In this document: positions 39,986-53,300 of the stretch, piece after piece
Numbering within the stretch: position 1 is the stretch's first letter
Layout: each line of letters begins with the position of its first letter
Source of the DNA: Lithospermum erythrorhizon
Taxonomy: Eukaryota; Streptophyta; Magnoliopsida; Boraginales; Boraginaceae
NCBI GenBank assembly: GCA_019722365.1
Contig: JADFUC010000765.1
Coordinates: 930,001-994,000, forward strand
Direction of reading: 5' to 3'
Length of the DNA: 64,000 nt
Notes under the pieces: model-generated
Database searches by the model: none
What the model was told of the DNA's origin: nothing
Seen by the model: the letters and a program-made list of their open reading frames with translations, nothing else
Position numbers and translations under genes: made by a program

Positions 39986-41901
39986 ATGGATTCATATCCT
40001 CAACAACAGCAGAGCAATCAAGCACAACAGATGACCTCGGGGCTGACTAGGAATCGATCAGCCCCGAGTTCTTTCTTTACGAGCATTCTAAGTAATGATG
40101 ACTTTGGTGGAGATGATCTTAATCACCTGATTAACTCGAAGGCCTCGGGTCAAGATTTTTTCTCTAGATTTACGTGGGACAATACAGATTCTATAAATTT
40201 TTCTAATGTTGAACAGAGCAGTTCGTATAATGATCTTGGGGTACAAGTGAAGATTGAAACTGAAGTTCAACAGAGGAAGGATTTTACTTCTCTTACACAC
40301 ATGTACCAAAATCAAAGTCAAAATCAACAGTTTAGTGATAATATAAAGCCCCCTCAATTTTCTGAAATGAATACTTCATCTTCCAACTTAGTTGCTTCAA
40401 TCAAAGCCGGAGGAAATTCCAATTTGATCCGGCATAGCAGTTCTCCTGCAGGGCACTTTAATCAGCTTGATTTTGACAACGGTAACTTTATCTTGTGCGA
40501 CGCATATTTTATATTAGCATGTCGAAAAATACAAAATGCCTATCGAAATTTAATATTTTACTATAATGCTATAAAATATAAATAGAAGATATGATGAAAT
40601 AGAATAGAGTACGACGCAAATAAAACTTCTTGCTAAGATCTTAATTAGGCTATAATATAGAAACAATTGAGTAATAACCATTTTTTAACTTGGCTGAAAT
40701 AAGATGGAGTCTTATACTGTATCACAATCTTGATTACATTTGCTTGATATCATTATAACTCTATCACTTTGTGCACTTATATTACATTTTTGTGTAACAC
40801 GCATCTATTATACTTGCATTGGTTACTTTTTTACCCCAATTTTGCTAAGAATGAAGAGATTATTGGCAGAATTCGGTGGTATAAAAGGCATGGGGAATTT
40901 GGGAATGAATTCCTGGGACGATTCGACCTTAATATCGGAAGAATTTCTAAAGGAGCTTAGGGATGACGATCCCAAATTGTTCTCCAATATAAATGAATCG
41001 AATAATCAGGTTACAATACTATAAGTTCAATGAAACAAATATTTTTTATTTTTCAAAAACTATAGTAACGTTAACATATTGAATTGACTACAGAGTAATG
41101 AAGGTCGAAATCGTCCACCAAAGAGATTGGCTCATCATCTTAGCTTGCCTGCAAATTCAACTGAGTTTTCATCAGCCCTGGAGAATCTATCAGAAGATTC
41201 TTCAGTACTTTGCAAGCTCAGAGCTAAAAGGGGTTGTGCAACTCATCCACGTAGCATTGCTGAAAGGGTATAGTTTCTTCTCAAATTCCATTTTTTTTAG
41301 GACACCAATTTGACACATCAAGAATCCTTTTATCATTCCATCACCAATTTTCGCTTATTCTTTAAATAATTTAGGCTAAATTTCGTATAGTCATTAACTC
41401 ATTATAAACATCTAAAACTTTCAACCTTTCAAAAAAACGTTTTGAAAGACGCATGTATGAATGTGTAAATCAAAGAAAGAATACAAGAAGTCAAACGGGG
41501 CATGCCCAGGTTTTTACAACTAAAAAAAAATGCAGAGAACATATACATTTTATACTATATATATCACTAATCATTCATCCTATACAAAGATCCTATATGA
41601 TAGTCCCCTAGCAAGGTCCCAATTTTTTACTGTACTCTTTACACCTCTGCATGCATTGCAGGTGAGAAGAAGTAAAATAAGCGAACGGATGAGGAAGCTG
41701 CAGGAGCTTGTTCCAAATATGGACAAGGTAAAATGAGTTGTAAATGTCCTTTAATTTTTTTAAGTCTTGGTAATTTATTAACCCTTTTTGTTTTGTTTGT
41801 AGCAAACAAATACATCAGACATGCTGGATTTTGCAGTAGACTATATTAAAGATCTTGAGAGGCAACTCAAGGGACCAATTTCCTCTAGCTCTTTTACATG
41901 A
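39986..41901 (+). CDS. bHLH transcription factor, FBH/AKS group (bHLH122/130-like)
   Basis: Five exons (39986-40481, 40870-41009, 41094-41267, 41662-41727, 41803-41901) give 324 residues. The N-terminal part has the group features GLTRNRSAPSSFFTSIL and LIRHSSSPAGHFNQLDFDN, sites that in AKS1 are contacted by kinases and 14-3-3 proteins. Then GMNSWDDSTLISEEFLKEL and KLRAKRGCATHPRSIAERVR. The basic region keeps the SIAERVRR core with E and R residues needed for E-box binding. Helix 1 is ISERMRKLQELVPNMDK, the loop QTNTSDMLD, helix 2 FAVDYIKDLERQLK. Homologues regulate CONSTANS or stomatal potassium-channel genes; the role here is inferred. The start is ATG 39986. The C-terminus GPISSSSFT is odd: a family-like last exon lies at 42325-42369 but the expected donor lacks GT. 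Confidence 0.9.
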
Positions 41902-44900
41902 AAGATAAAATCATAATCTTCAAACTTGAGGTCATCTAGACCACTTATACGTCAATTAAAAAAATTGATGAATGATTTTCACTAATATTTTCATTTGTTC
42001 TATCACACGCATTGTTTCAAATAGAATTGTTCACCGACGCCATTACAGACTATTATGCTAAATTTCGGCATCTATTCAAGACGCGACTGATTTAATACAT
42101 CATGATCTGTTAAAAAAAACTCGGTTTGTATGTTATGCTAAGATAAGAAATTGTTTCGTGTAAATTTATTTGTATGAAGGATTTTATAAGTATATTGCAA
42201 TTTACTCATAGACCAAACTTCACACATAGGGTCCGTTTTGGAAACCATACCAAACTAGTAATTTTGTTGTCAAGGCTTACAAGTTACAACAATATATCTT
42301 AATTATTTCGTCTTGAATTCACAGGGACTCCAGGAAAAGCAAGCCAAATGCACATGCAATTGCAATTAGATGGGAACTCCAAAATCTAAGGATACAGTGG
42401 TTTTGTTGAAACAATGCAGCCCGAATTATTACTAGCTTGCTCAATAATATTAGGATCTAGATGGAGGACTTGATATTTTATTAGGAGGTAGATGGACGAC
42501 TTGATATTTTGGCATGTTTGGAAGCAGATGCATTTTAATATTTTCAGAGAGTTATTTGGTGATTTGTTTCTAAAAATTTAGATTAAGTTGCGAATTAATC
42601 CCTAGTTCAAGAATGAAATTTAGTCCTGAAAATAAGTATGTTTCAATATGTTTGTATAATTTGATCACCTATTTAATGGAAAATTGATCCAGTACTTGAG
42701 TAATTTTATGCTTAAGGTGCTTAAACCAATCAATCTAATTCTATCATATACATTCAATCAAGCCATTTGTCACATATAATTCATTCATTCACGCCTCACA
42801 CCTCATTCTTCACCTTTTAATGTACATCAAAATCAAATTTACTATCAAAATTCTCTCAATTTCATTTCAAATATTTCTGATTAATTTTGCACAAGCTCAT
42901 TTGATTGTTTAAGCTTCTTCGATTATTGTTTATCGTTGATTATTTTTGTTTGAATTTGAACACGTCAAAGAGCATCAGAGTATCAGACCGAAGTTTTGTT
43001 GAATTTGATTTTTTCACCTTTCCAAAATCGTTGCGATTTTCAAAGATAATCAACACATTGAGGGGTTAGTATTCAGTATATTCGTTATTAAATCTAACTA
43101 AATCGGATTATTTTCTTTATGCATAATCAACACATCGAGGATTATTTTCTTTATGCAAAAGCCACCCTAGAATCTAATACGAATTTTACCGCGATGTAAC
43201 ACAAATTCATACATCCCCATCCTCGTAAAATAACGTGATATTAATCTAAACGCATAAATTGAAATACGAATAAAAAGAGTTTTACATCATAAATAAGACG
43301 AAACGAAATCAACTCCTCAAGTTGACAAGCCTCACGCGAATGCTCCATCAAATCTCCAATCGCTTTGTTCAACACCAAAACGACGCCCCTTAGATTATAC
43401 ACACCAGAGTGATCAATTCAGAAAGCCTTAAACTCATAGAAGCCATGGGAGTAGAACAAACGTAAGATAAAAATCTATTCCACCCTAGGGAGTGGGCGAA
43501 GCTGAGAGGAGGAGCAAAAGAGTTTTTCATTTAAAAACGGAAAAAACTGCTCTTTCTTTAAATATCAAGTTCTAATTTCACCAAGCAAGAACTCAAGCAA
43601 GAATCACTAATCCCATTAACTTAATTACACCAAGCATGACGTATACATCTCTCAATTTATTAAGTCTCGCTTAAATTTCACGATCAAATATAATTCAATA
43701 TCAATTAGACAAGCATGACCTTCTACTAAATAATAAGAAGTCAGAGCACAATAATAATCGACTCAATTACTATTATTATAACGATTAATGAAAAGATTCA
43801 AGCTAATCGCCATAACCCTTTAAATTATCAGTTGGTAACTCCACGCTTAATAATATTCAATTACTAAGGTGAATACTAAGCTTCCATTAATCACATTTAA
43901 CCAACCTCAGAAATTTAATCGATACACAATCGTCGCAACGATATAATAATAAAAAGCGAATCAATTTTCTTTATCGATTTCCAACAATAAAAATCCACTT
44001 ACCTCTCTCGTATAACTCCATATGTTTATTTCCGAGTACTATATATTTATACTAAAAGAGTTGCTCTGCATTCTTAAAATTATCATGTGCTACAAATTTC
44101 TCAAAACATTTATTTGAGTACATTTAGTACTAATTGCATTCAAAGAGTGCTCCTACATTCTAACTTATCCTAACTACTAGTATTTACTCTTATGATTTAT
44201 ATGAGCGCTTTTACGCATTTTATATTTCGCTCTCAAGAGCGTTTATGCATTTGACTTTTGATTCACGACAAATATTGTTAATTTTATATCAAGCCATATT
44301 ATAGTGATTTGAATTTAAATTTGTATTTCATGGATCGAAAGGATTTTTGAAACATTTTTCGATCAAATCTAAACGCTTATCGATTCGGTGACATTTAAAA
44401 CGCCTAAACTTTCACCAATTTTTTGCCAGATTCTGCAGGGGACGGTAACTATCTCAAAAAATTCGTAATATTTTACATAGCTTAAGTATCCCAAAGCAAT
44501 TTTGTGATTTCTCTCGAATTTTTCTTGAATAATTAAATTTTGTAATTTTTACAATATCTATATCGAAAAAGTTCAAGAAAATTGTGTGGAATTTCGTCAA
44601 AATTTCAAAATTTCAGATGAGTTTAATGCCTTTCAAATCGCTTTTTTCCAAATATTTGAATTAAAACCTAAAAACCTGGAATTTTAAGTAACGGAGTACG
44701 CAACCTAAATGAGGCCCTCCAGCGCTGCCCCGGCCAAACCGTCATTCTACCACCGCCGATTCCATTCTGATTGACTACCGGGCGGTCCGCATTGCCGACC
44801 GGGAGACCGTGGGAAGCCGCTGTCGCCCATCACCGGATTGGCCATACAAAACCCTAATCCGCTTTTTTAAAATTATTAATTTCGTTTTTGTATTATTGTT

Positions 44901-46080
44901 TTATTATTATGATAATTGTAATTATCAATTTTAAATGGATAAATTTTAAATTCAATAACCCATTTCATTATTTATCCTTATAAATGTTTTTTTTGGATGA
45001 AAATTGAAAAATCGATTTTATTTTATTGTGGGTCTATTTGGGATTTTTATGCCTTCAAAATCTGTCATACTAATGTATTTTAATTATATATATTTCATGG
45101 ATATAATTAGATTAAATTTTCAATTAATTTCCATCACATTTAAATTTATATTGCATGCCATTGATTTTGATTCAGATAATAAAATGGAAAGTTTCAATAA
45201 TACAATCATGTATTGAATTAATCGATCGAGATTATTTATCTCAACCTCATAATCGTGTTTATTATATTTCATTATATAATTGATTGTATGTTTATCAAAG
45301 GGATAAGTTATGATGATTATTAGCAATAACGACATGTTTATTATGTATTAATGAAGAGTTTATTTCATACTAATAGCTTTAAACTCGCTTTTTAATGACA
45401 TTCACGAAGTCATTTATCCATACCATTTAATATATATTTAAATGTATAGCTTTATACGCTTAATTTTATTATATGAATAAATGAGAATAAAGTGATATAT
45501 CGATATTTATCTAATAGAGTTTTTTAAATACGTTTATGAACCGCTTATTTGTCGCATACCTAATTTGCCAAGTCAAGCTTTTATTTATTTTATTCATTTT
45601 ATTTTACCCACGTACCGCGATCGCCTTTTAATCGGGGTTAATAAATAAACGCATAACCGGCATATCAAGACGCATCGCCACCCACCAGAAGTTTCAAAAG
45701 CCATGAATACAAGATCAGACTCGATAAGTCATTGTATCAGTTTATTATTTATTATTTCCCAGATCATATCATATATCTTCCTAAATGTATATTATTTATT
45801 TTATTTTCCACGCGCATATTACTCGAAAAGGCTATATGTAACATGTTAAATAATTAATCAAATAATATGAATCTCACCATAAAATTCTAAGCACTCAAGA
45901 TGAAACCAATTTTAAATTGTGAAACTTATCACGTATCAATTGCACACCTAATTAATAGTGTACCTGCATCGACGAGATGAATTGATCACGTCAAGTCGAT
46001 TTCCACTAACGTCATGCATTGATGATCATCTCCAAAGTAATGTTTGTTTAATCGTCGCTAACCGGTGATTGAATATGTCT
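41902..46080. other. Intergenic region downstream of the bHLH gene
   Basis: The first 500 nt contain the bHLH 3' region, including the orphan terminal exon at 42325-42369. Beyond that the sequence is AT-rich, with many short motifs on both strands but no readable gene. A GC-rich island at about 44695-44865 has no open frame or motif I can name. Confidence 0.45.
42325..42369 (+). pseudogene. Orphan terminal exon of the bHLH gene
   Basis: After a good acceptor (TTCACAG) the frame reads GLQEKQAKCTCNCN and stops. FBH-group proteins usually end their second helix with a Cys-rich CTC-type tail, so this fits the residues after ERQLK. Joined in phase 0 it would replace GPISSSSFT. The upstream exon, however, reads AAG|GGACCA at 41869-41877, with no GT. 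The exon is either unused, used through a non-standard donor, or orphaned by a point change. Confidence 0.5.
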
Positions 46081-47560
46081 TCAAGCTTGCCTAAGATCAA
46101 TATGTCTTATATAAAGTGAATTCCTAAAAGTGCCTTCCGGGGACACGGACGCCAGACGCCCTCGAGGAATACGAGTCAGATAAAAAGAGGATTTATTTAA
46201 AACAACAAATGTCTTATGCTTACTCTGATGGAACCAAGTTTCGTGTCCTATAATACGAAAGATTGCTTTATTACGACATTTATCAAAAGCTCGAGCGACC
46301 GGGCGAGCGGTAATACGAGAAATACGAAACCTTTGCGGTTTCCTATCGGGACGCAAACCAAGCACGGGTGGGACTGGACAGACGCAGATGACCGCCAACG
46401 CATCTTTCTGGATACCGATAAGCCAGCGAATTAGAGTTTTCATCACTACGAGATCGCCTTCAACCAAGATGTCGGCCTATTGTAAAGGTTATAATATACA
46501 AGGTCGACTGGCCTCGAGCATACATAAATGTAAATCGCCGCTATCACGGGCTAATGAATTTTTGGGTATTAACAAACGCTTTCTATCAATGACGTCAAGC
46601 TTCTAAAGAAGAAAGTCGCAGCACGTAAGAAGACAAACGATCTCCGTTGCATTTATGACGTCACTATTCCAAACTCAAAGGTCACTGTAAAGTGGGCCCC
46701 GTAGGAAATTCAACGTAAGATAGAAAAAGGGTTTAGTAATCACCAAAACCTAATATTATCGGGTTGGTACAACTTCTAATTCGCATTTCACATGCCGGCT
46801 AATCGCAGCCGTTCTCATATTTGTCCAACGCAAAAACCATGCAAAAAGTTAGAAGACTTATTAGAGAAATTTGATCTGCAATTGCCGGGCGTCGCCTCCC
46901 TACAAAGAGGATCCATTAGTTTGAATTTGCCTACGGGCCTAGTTTTAAATTTGAACAATATTTACTATGTACCTACTATTAGCGTGTCCTTCAGATTCGC
47001 TTAAGTACGCATATCTCTAATCAAAATTATCGCATCGAACAACTAATCGGGATTCTTGCCGTGACACCTATATGTCAGCGGCTCAGAAGGTTCAATACCA
47101 TGAGCGACAAGAAAGCGTCATCTCCCATGCATACTTCAAGGCTCAACTCAAAGAAGCTACATCATTCCCCACCACACTAGTGTCAGACGAAAAAGACAAG
47201 GACGCATCTTTATGCTTCCCCGGCTATGTGGTCCATCATTCACGCATAAACAAGGCATTACCTAATTCGATTGGCCAGAGTGCACTTAGCGCCACCAAAT
47301 GATGAATTGCCTAATCCGCGCCGGCAGAGCCACCTGATCGCAGCCGGGCGGCACCAAGTATCAAAGAATCCAGCATGATTCTCGTATACGGTAAAGACAA
47401 GAGCCTGCTGTCACCGCAGACACCACGCTGGGCTCAAACCGAGATGATTTATCGCCCCACTGCACGTTTTATCTCAACGCGGAGCAAGATTCGGAGGTTC
47501 CAACAGAAGACGTGAAATTTATTCTCACTAACTGAAAGTACATCATAGCATCGGATGCCC
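46081..47560 (+). mobile_element. Decayed Copia-type retrotransposon segment
   Basis: The part near 46790-46980 reads SRSHICPTQKPCKKLEDLLE and then SISLNLPTGLVLNLNNIYYV with VPTIS. This is the protease-to-integrase linker region of plant Ty1/Copia polyproteins (pattern SHIC...LxxGEVDL...GxxSLxLPSGLxLxLNNxYYVP). The active-site DTG has decayed. Upstream and downstream frames in this CpG-rich block are broken and not assignable. LTR limits were not found. Confidence 0.6.
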
Positions 47561-50335
47561 CAAAATAAGCTTGCTGATTAAGAAATTCGTGACTGGTGTC
47601 GGAGTCATATTTCAAGATCGGGCGACAAATTAATCAGCATGACAATATCGGGTAATCATGGGGTCATGAACTTTGTTAACATTATAAATCCAAGCACGTA
47701 TTTAAAGTATCACCTATTTAGATGGCCAATGAGCGAGTATCAGTACGTAGCTAAACAGAGGTTAATGTCACGAATTTCTACTCGCGCTCATTATCTCAGT
47801 AAAAACACGACGAATACGCAATGTAATATCATCTTGCATAAGCTGCACATGCTCAAAATGGTAGTTAGTATATTTGAAATTTTATTACGTGAACAAGTAA
47901 TCAATATTACTTTAATTTTATATATCAATTTGCCTGTCATCATTATGTCTATGCTATGCCCACATATAACTCCGGTTAAGCAAATAAAGCCCTCGATCAT
48001 ACAATTTCTGTGAGGACAACCCTCGGAAGAGCCTAAGTATTATCTGTTATCGACAAATCGGCCATGATTCAACAATTTAACATGTTTATCAATGAACAAC
48101 CTCGATTCTGTGTGTTTCGACCAATCTTACTGATATCATCAGATGTAACCAAGAGTTTGATTATCAAAATCAAAGATAAGATATCCTATCCTATGGATGC
48201 TTGACAGAACTAGCTTTAAACAAATTTTAGATTGCCAGATATAACTACTACTATAATATGCTGCTGAATTATGTCAAACAAGGCCTTAAGCTGCATTATA
48301 ACGGCATACGTTGGGGGCTTAATAATAACAGCATAGTAAAGGCTGATATATTAATTATATACAAGATTGCCTCAGTTCTAGTATTTGGCATCATCATTGC
48401 ATGAACCATAAGACTCCATTCACTTCCTGCCTGAAGAAAAGAAAAGTCATTGTATTTACTAACGACTACTAGAAACGATCTAACAATAATTATCAAATAT
48501 TCACATTTGATTAATTATCCTTTAACTATCAAAATCACAAATAATGATTCTATCTGAAATTAAAATAATTATCAATGAATCCTAACAAATAACCATTTCA
48601 ATATCATTTCTTTTAACAATAACCATTTCCTAATAATAGAATATGATATTAATATATCAATGTAAATCTTCTACTTTTATAAACAACAAAAAATCAATTT
48701 ATTTAAGTATTAATTATTCTTATTTTATTATAACGATACAATTATTATAATTTATAACTACAAAAATAAATGAAACAAAAACATATAAAGTGACAAGGTC
48801 GAATTTTATTTTAAACAAAACCATTTTAGAATGTGGAAATTAATTATTATGTAAGGAAGAAAACTAATTTGTTAATCAAAAAATAAAATATAAAAGATCA
48901 CACACACACATGTTAACACCGTTGCCAATACGCCGACTAATATATATACCAACAAGCAGATGATTTGGAAAGTATATATAATATTTTGTATTTCTAAAAC
49001 TAAATATTTATAAGATATATATATCTACATTTAAAGAGCATGATTTAACGCAAGAATACAATTAAGATCAAATTTGCTTTTCACCATAAAGAGATGCTAG
49101 ATTAACCATATGATAAGAATAGAAATGTCTACACATCTCAACGACATCGGGTTGCCATACAAGGCCATGCTCGAATTCTCAAGCTAAAGAATCATTGCTT
49201 TAACTCAAGTGTCGGCCTCGTCATGCAAGACTGACTTTTGCCATAGACGCAATATCACGATCTGCCTCAAGACATTCGAATAACCTCCCTACATTTAATT
49301 AATCGATGAGATGCCCAATCAAATGCTTTTAAATGTTGTGAGCCATCTGCCTTTTGAAATGCAATATTTTAAGCATATTCCATCTTCCCACATAAAGCAT
49401 CCTCTGTCTCCTCTCTCTCTAGTCAAATATCCCTTGAGTTTCTTTCCTTTATACTGAAGTAGCTTAAAATGTACCCCCACCCCCCAAATACCTTTTCTTG
49501 ATTCTTTTTAGGGTTTTCACAACACTTCAGGTGCTCCATTCACATTTTCTAAAACATTTCTTGTATTTTTATTTTTTCAACTCTTTTTAACTGCATTGCT
49601 CATATATGATGTGCTCATATAGTAGGCGAGGCTCGTGTTAGTCACCACTGACTTCGAAACTTATCTCATCCCTAATTATAAAAATAAATAAAAACTCTAC
49701 TCTCTTTTTCAGATTAGACTTGGGAACTTTTGCATTTGCTTTTTTTTTTAGCAAAGTCTATTGAATGTTTTCTGGATTTTTTTTTAAAAATGAGATTGGT
49801 TTGTTGTTTGAAAGCCTTTATTTTTTATTGGTAAAGGGTTTTATTTTTAGTATTTTATGGAAAAATGGAAACTTCCAAATTGTGGTTCTTAAAACATTAG
49901 TATAGTTTTATAGGGATATGAAAATTTTGGTTTTTTATATAGAAATGTGGGAAACTATATTGTATGAATTGTTAGATTTGTCAAAGCATTGTAGATTGGA
50001 GGTTGTTGAGATATGGAATTGAAGGAAAACTGAGTTCAATCTCAAAACCCTGAATATATTTTTTAACTTTTATATATGTAATGACACATATATCATTTGT
50101 AAAATTTATTGTTGTATGCTATAATATTCATCTTTCTGAACTGTTTTTCTGTCTCACTATTAATTGCTGATAGGGATGTTGATGTTAATGTTATAAATCT
50201 AAGAAACTATTGAAATGCTTCCGTTTTCTTCTAAATGGGAGCACGCCTCGAGTGAAGATTGATATAAATCTCTCAATGTATAGTAATTTATTTGGCGGCT
50301 AAATCAAGGGGTCTATATTTCTGAAAGAATCTAAT
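47561..50335. other. Region upstream of the callose synthase gene
   Basis: The first part continues repeat-like sequence with broken frames. A short CA run lies at about 48901-48910. Towards the gene there are CT-rich tracts (about 49405-49422) and a C-run (about 49472-49488), as in plant leaders. A 5' untranslated intron is likely in this family but I cannot fix its borders. Confidence 0.4.
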
Positions 50336-53300
50336 ATGGCGTCTCGAGCGGGCACCGAGCAACCCCAGCTGCAGAGGCGGATTACTCGGACTCAAACCGT
50401 AGGAAACTTGGGAGAGTCGATATTTGACAGTGAGGTAGTTCCTTCATCGCTGGTGGAAATTGCACCAATTCTTCGTGTTGCCAATGAAGTTGAACCGAGC
50501 AATCCCAGAGTTGCTTATCTATGTAAGTCATGACATGTGAAGCATAACTATCTAATTTGTGAAGTGCAAGATATACACTTGAAAGTATGTGCCGAATGTC
50601 ATATAAGATGTTTTGCTTCTCTTCTTCCTTCGAAAAAGTAAAGTATGTTTGTTTGCTACACAATTCGCAGTATCATTGCACTTAGTTATTGAACTGACAC
50701 TTTGATGAAAATAATTTGGAATGACATGCTTGAAGTGAAAATACTGCGAACTTTGTACCACTATTGCTATTAAATTACGTAAAATGCTGCTGCTTCGTGT
50801 AATTATAACCAAACTGATTCAAGGTGGCCTCTTTATCATGTAACAATAATTCAAATGTGATGAAAAGTTACTTTTTTTCCACCCTCCAATTCCTTTTTTT
50901 GTTCATTTTATAATGGATATTTCCAAGGTTGCTTAAGTCATTGTTCAAATGACATTTTACAATAATTCAATGGAAATATGCATTGTACGATCCTTTGGTA
51001 TACTAACAGACTTCTGTGGGGTTTTGGATACTTCCACCTTTAAACATTTACAAAATCTTATTATATCATAACGAGCAGAGAATATATGGTCAATTTCATT
51101 TGTTTAAAGTAGTTAACAGATGTGAAAATAGTTATTTAACTTCTATAGTTTACAAAAGCTGACACATGCAAGATGTCCAATAATAACATAAACGAAATGT
51201 TACCTCTAGGCCGGTTTTATGCTTTTGAGAAGGCTCACAGGTTGGACCCAACTTCAAGTGGACGTGGTGTTCGTCAATTTAAAACTGCACTTCTTCAACG
51301 TCTTGAAAGGGTAATTTCTTGATTTGACATTTTTTTCTTTTTATAATTCATACACGACATGCATCTTGAATATATTTCATTATCAGAAACAGTTCACACA
51401 TGATGTGTTGTTATACAAAGCTTTGGAAGCCTAGATGGTTCGACTTCGGGCATAGTTTTATAGATTTATAAATGATGTCTTATTCATGTGTGTATCTCTG
51501 GCTGGTATTATGATTAAATAATTTTAATATTAGTGGCAGTTCCTCATTTTCTTATTATGAGTATGCACGAGAGGCTCTTATGTTTTCAATAACTAACTGA
51601 TTTACTGTTGTCTTACATATTTAGTGTTTTCACCTTGATTTAAAATGTTTTTAGTTCACCTTGCTAGTTGAATAGTTATGCTATTGTCTAATACTGGACC
51701 TTACATCTTTCAGGAGAATGATCCAACCTTAATGGGAAGAGTAAAAAAAAGTGATGCACGTGAAATGCAGAGCTTTTATCAGCATTACTACAAGAAGTAT
51801 ATTCAAGCATTACAAAATGCTGCTGATAAAGCTGATCGGTGTGTTTCTCTATTTCAATATTCTGATACGTAGCTGATTTGCTAGATTGGCATGTCAGATT
51901 TGTAAAATGTATCTAATTTCTACAAAATTTCAGGGCTCAACTGACTAAAGCTTACCAGACGGCAAATGTTCTCTTTGAAGTCTTGAAAGCAGTTAATCAG
52001 ACGCAAGCTGTAGAAGTCGACCGAGAGGTTAAAAATGTTTTATGTTAACAAATTATATTTTTCTATTTTAAAGCTAGTCTTTATGAGTCTATTCTTAATA
52101 ACTTGTATTGTTTCCTGCGGAACTTGTTGTTTGATGAAGTGATGCATACGCTTAGTAATTCCGACCCTCTTTCTGGTTCTTTTTCTTAAGTCATGTACTC
52201 TATTGCATAGATATTGGAAGCCCATGATAAAGTTGCTGAGAAGACACAAATCTATGTTCCTTACAATATTCTTCCCCTTGATCCTGATAGTGCCAATCAG
52301 GCTATCATGATGTATCCGGAGGTAAATCCTCAAACTAATTTATTCCCTCTTTTAGGTTCACTTCTACTCTGTTTCGTGCATGGCAATTTGACTTTCTTTT
52401 CGATTGTTTTTTGCAGATCCAAGCTGCAGTTCATGCTCTTAGAAATACCAGGGGTCTTCCATGGCCGAAGGACTACAAGAAGAAAAAAGATGAAGACCTT
52501 CTTGACTGGCTTCAATCTATGTTTGGTTTTCAGGTTAATTGCATACCCATTTCATTCTTATTTCACTGTATCTTTTTTTCCATATTGTTCATCTAGACGC
52601 CCTTTCTAGTTGAACAATGGTTATTTATTTCTTATCTGGTTCAGTAATTTTATTAGTTGACAACTTTCAGAAAGATAATGTTGCAAACCAAAGGGAGCAT
52701 CTAATTTTGTTGCTTGCAAATGTACATATTCGACAGTTCCCCAAGCCCGATCAACAGCCTAAGGTAAGCCACCTTTTTTTTCTGTTCTATGTTCAGATCG
52801 TTTGCTGTTTATTAGTTAAAGTTGAATTGTTGGATAAACATGATTAAAAAGAACCTATTCGAAACTAATCATCTCCACCATCCCTTTGTAGCATCAACGG
52901 TTATACCTTAAGAATGCCCTACAAAGTACTCTTTAAAAGATATCTTTAGCTAACTTCTGAGATTTTGGTTTTCCAAATTCCTTATTATTTACCCGTCAAA
53001 GGTTAATTAAGAAAATATAAAGGATCATAGGAAATGAAAAGGTCCGTCGTTGATTGAAAAGGTCCGTCGCTGAATAAAAAAGTTTAGTTCATTACTGAAG
53101 AAAACAGAAAACTATGTGAGACGTCGTAAACAAGACTATTTATTAGGTCAAGTGATGCATATTTTGGGTTGATGAACAACATGTGGTGGCAAATTTATAT
53201 TTCATGTCACACGATTAGTTTGAAACTTGATGAATTTGTCAATTGTTATTCATGAACTGATGCAGCTAGGCTAAGTTAGCTGATTAATAAAAAGTAATCT

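Noticed and set aside
46081..46467. A 128-residue minus-strand open frame
   Set aside because: It lies opposite the Copia-like block, has no motif I recognise and looks like a chance frame in CpG-rich sequence.
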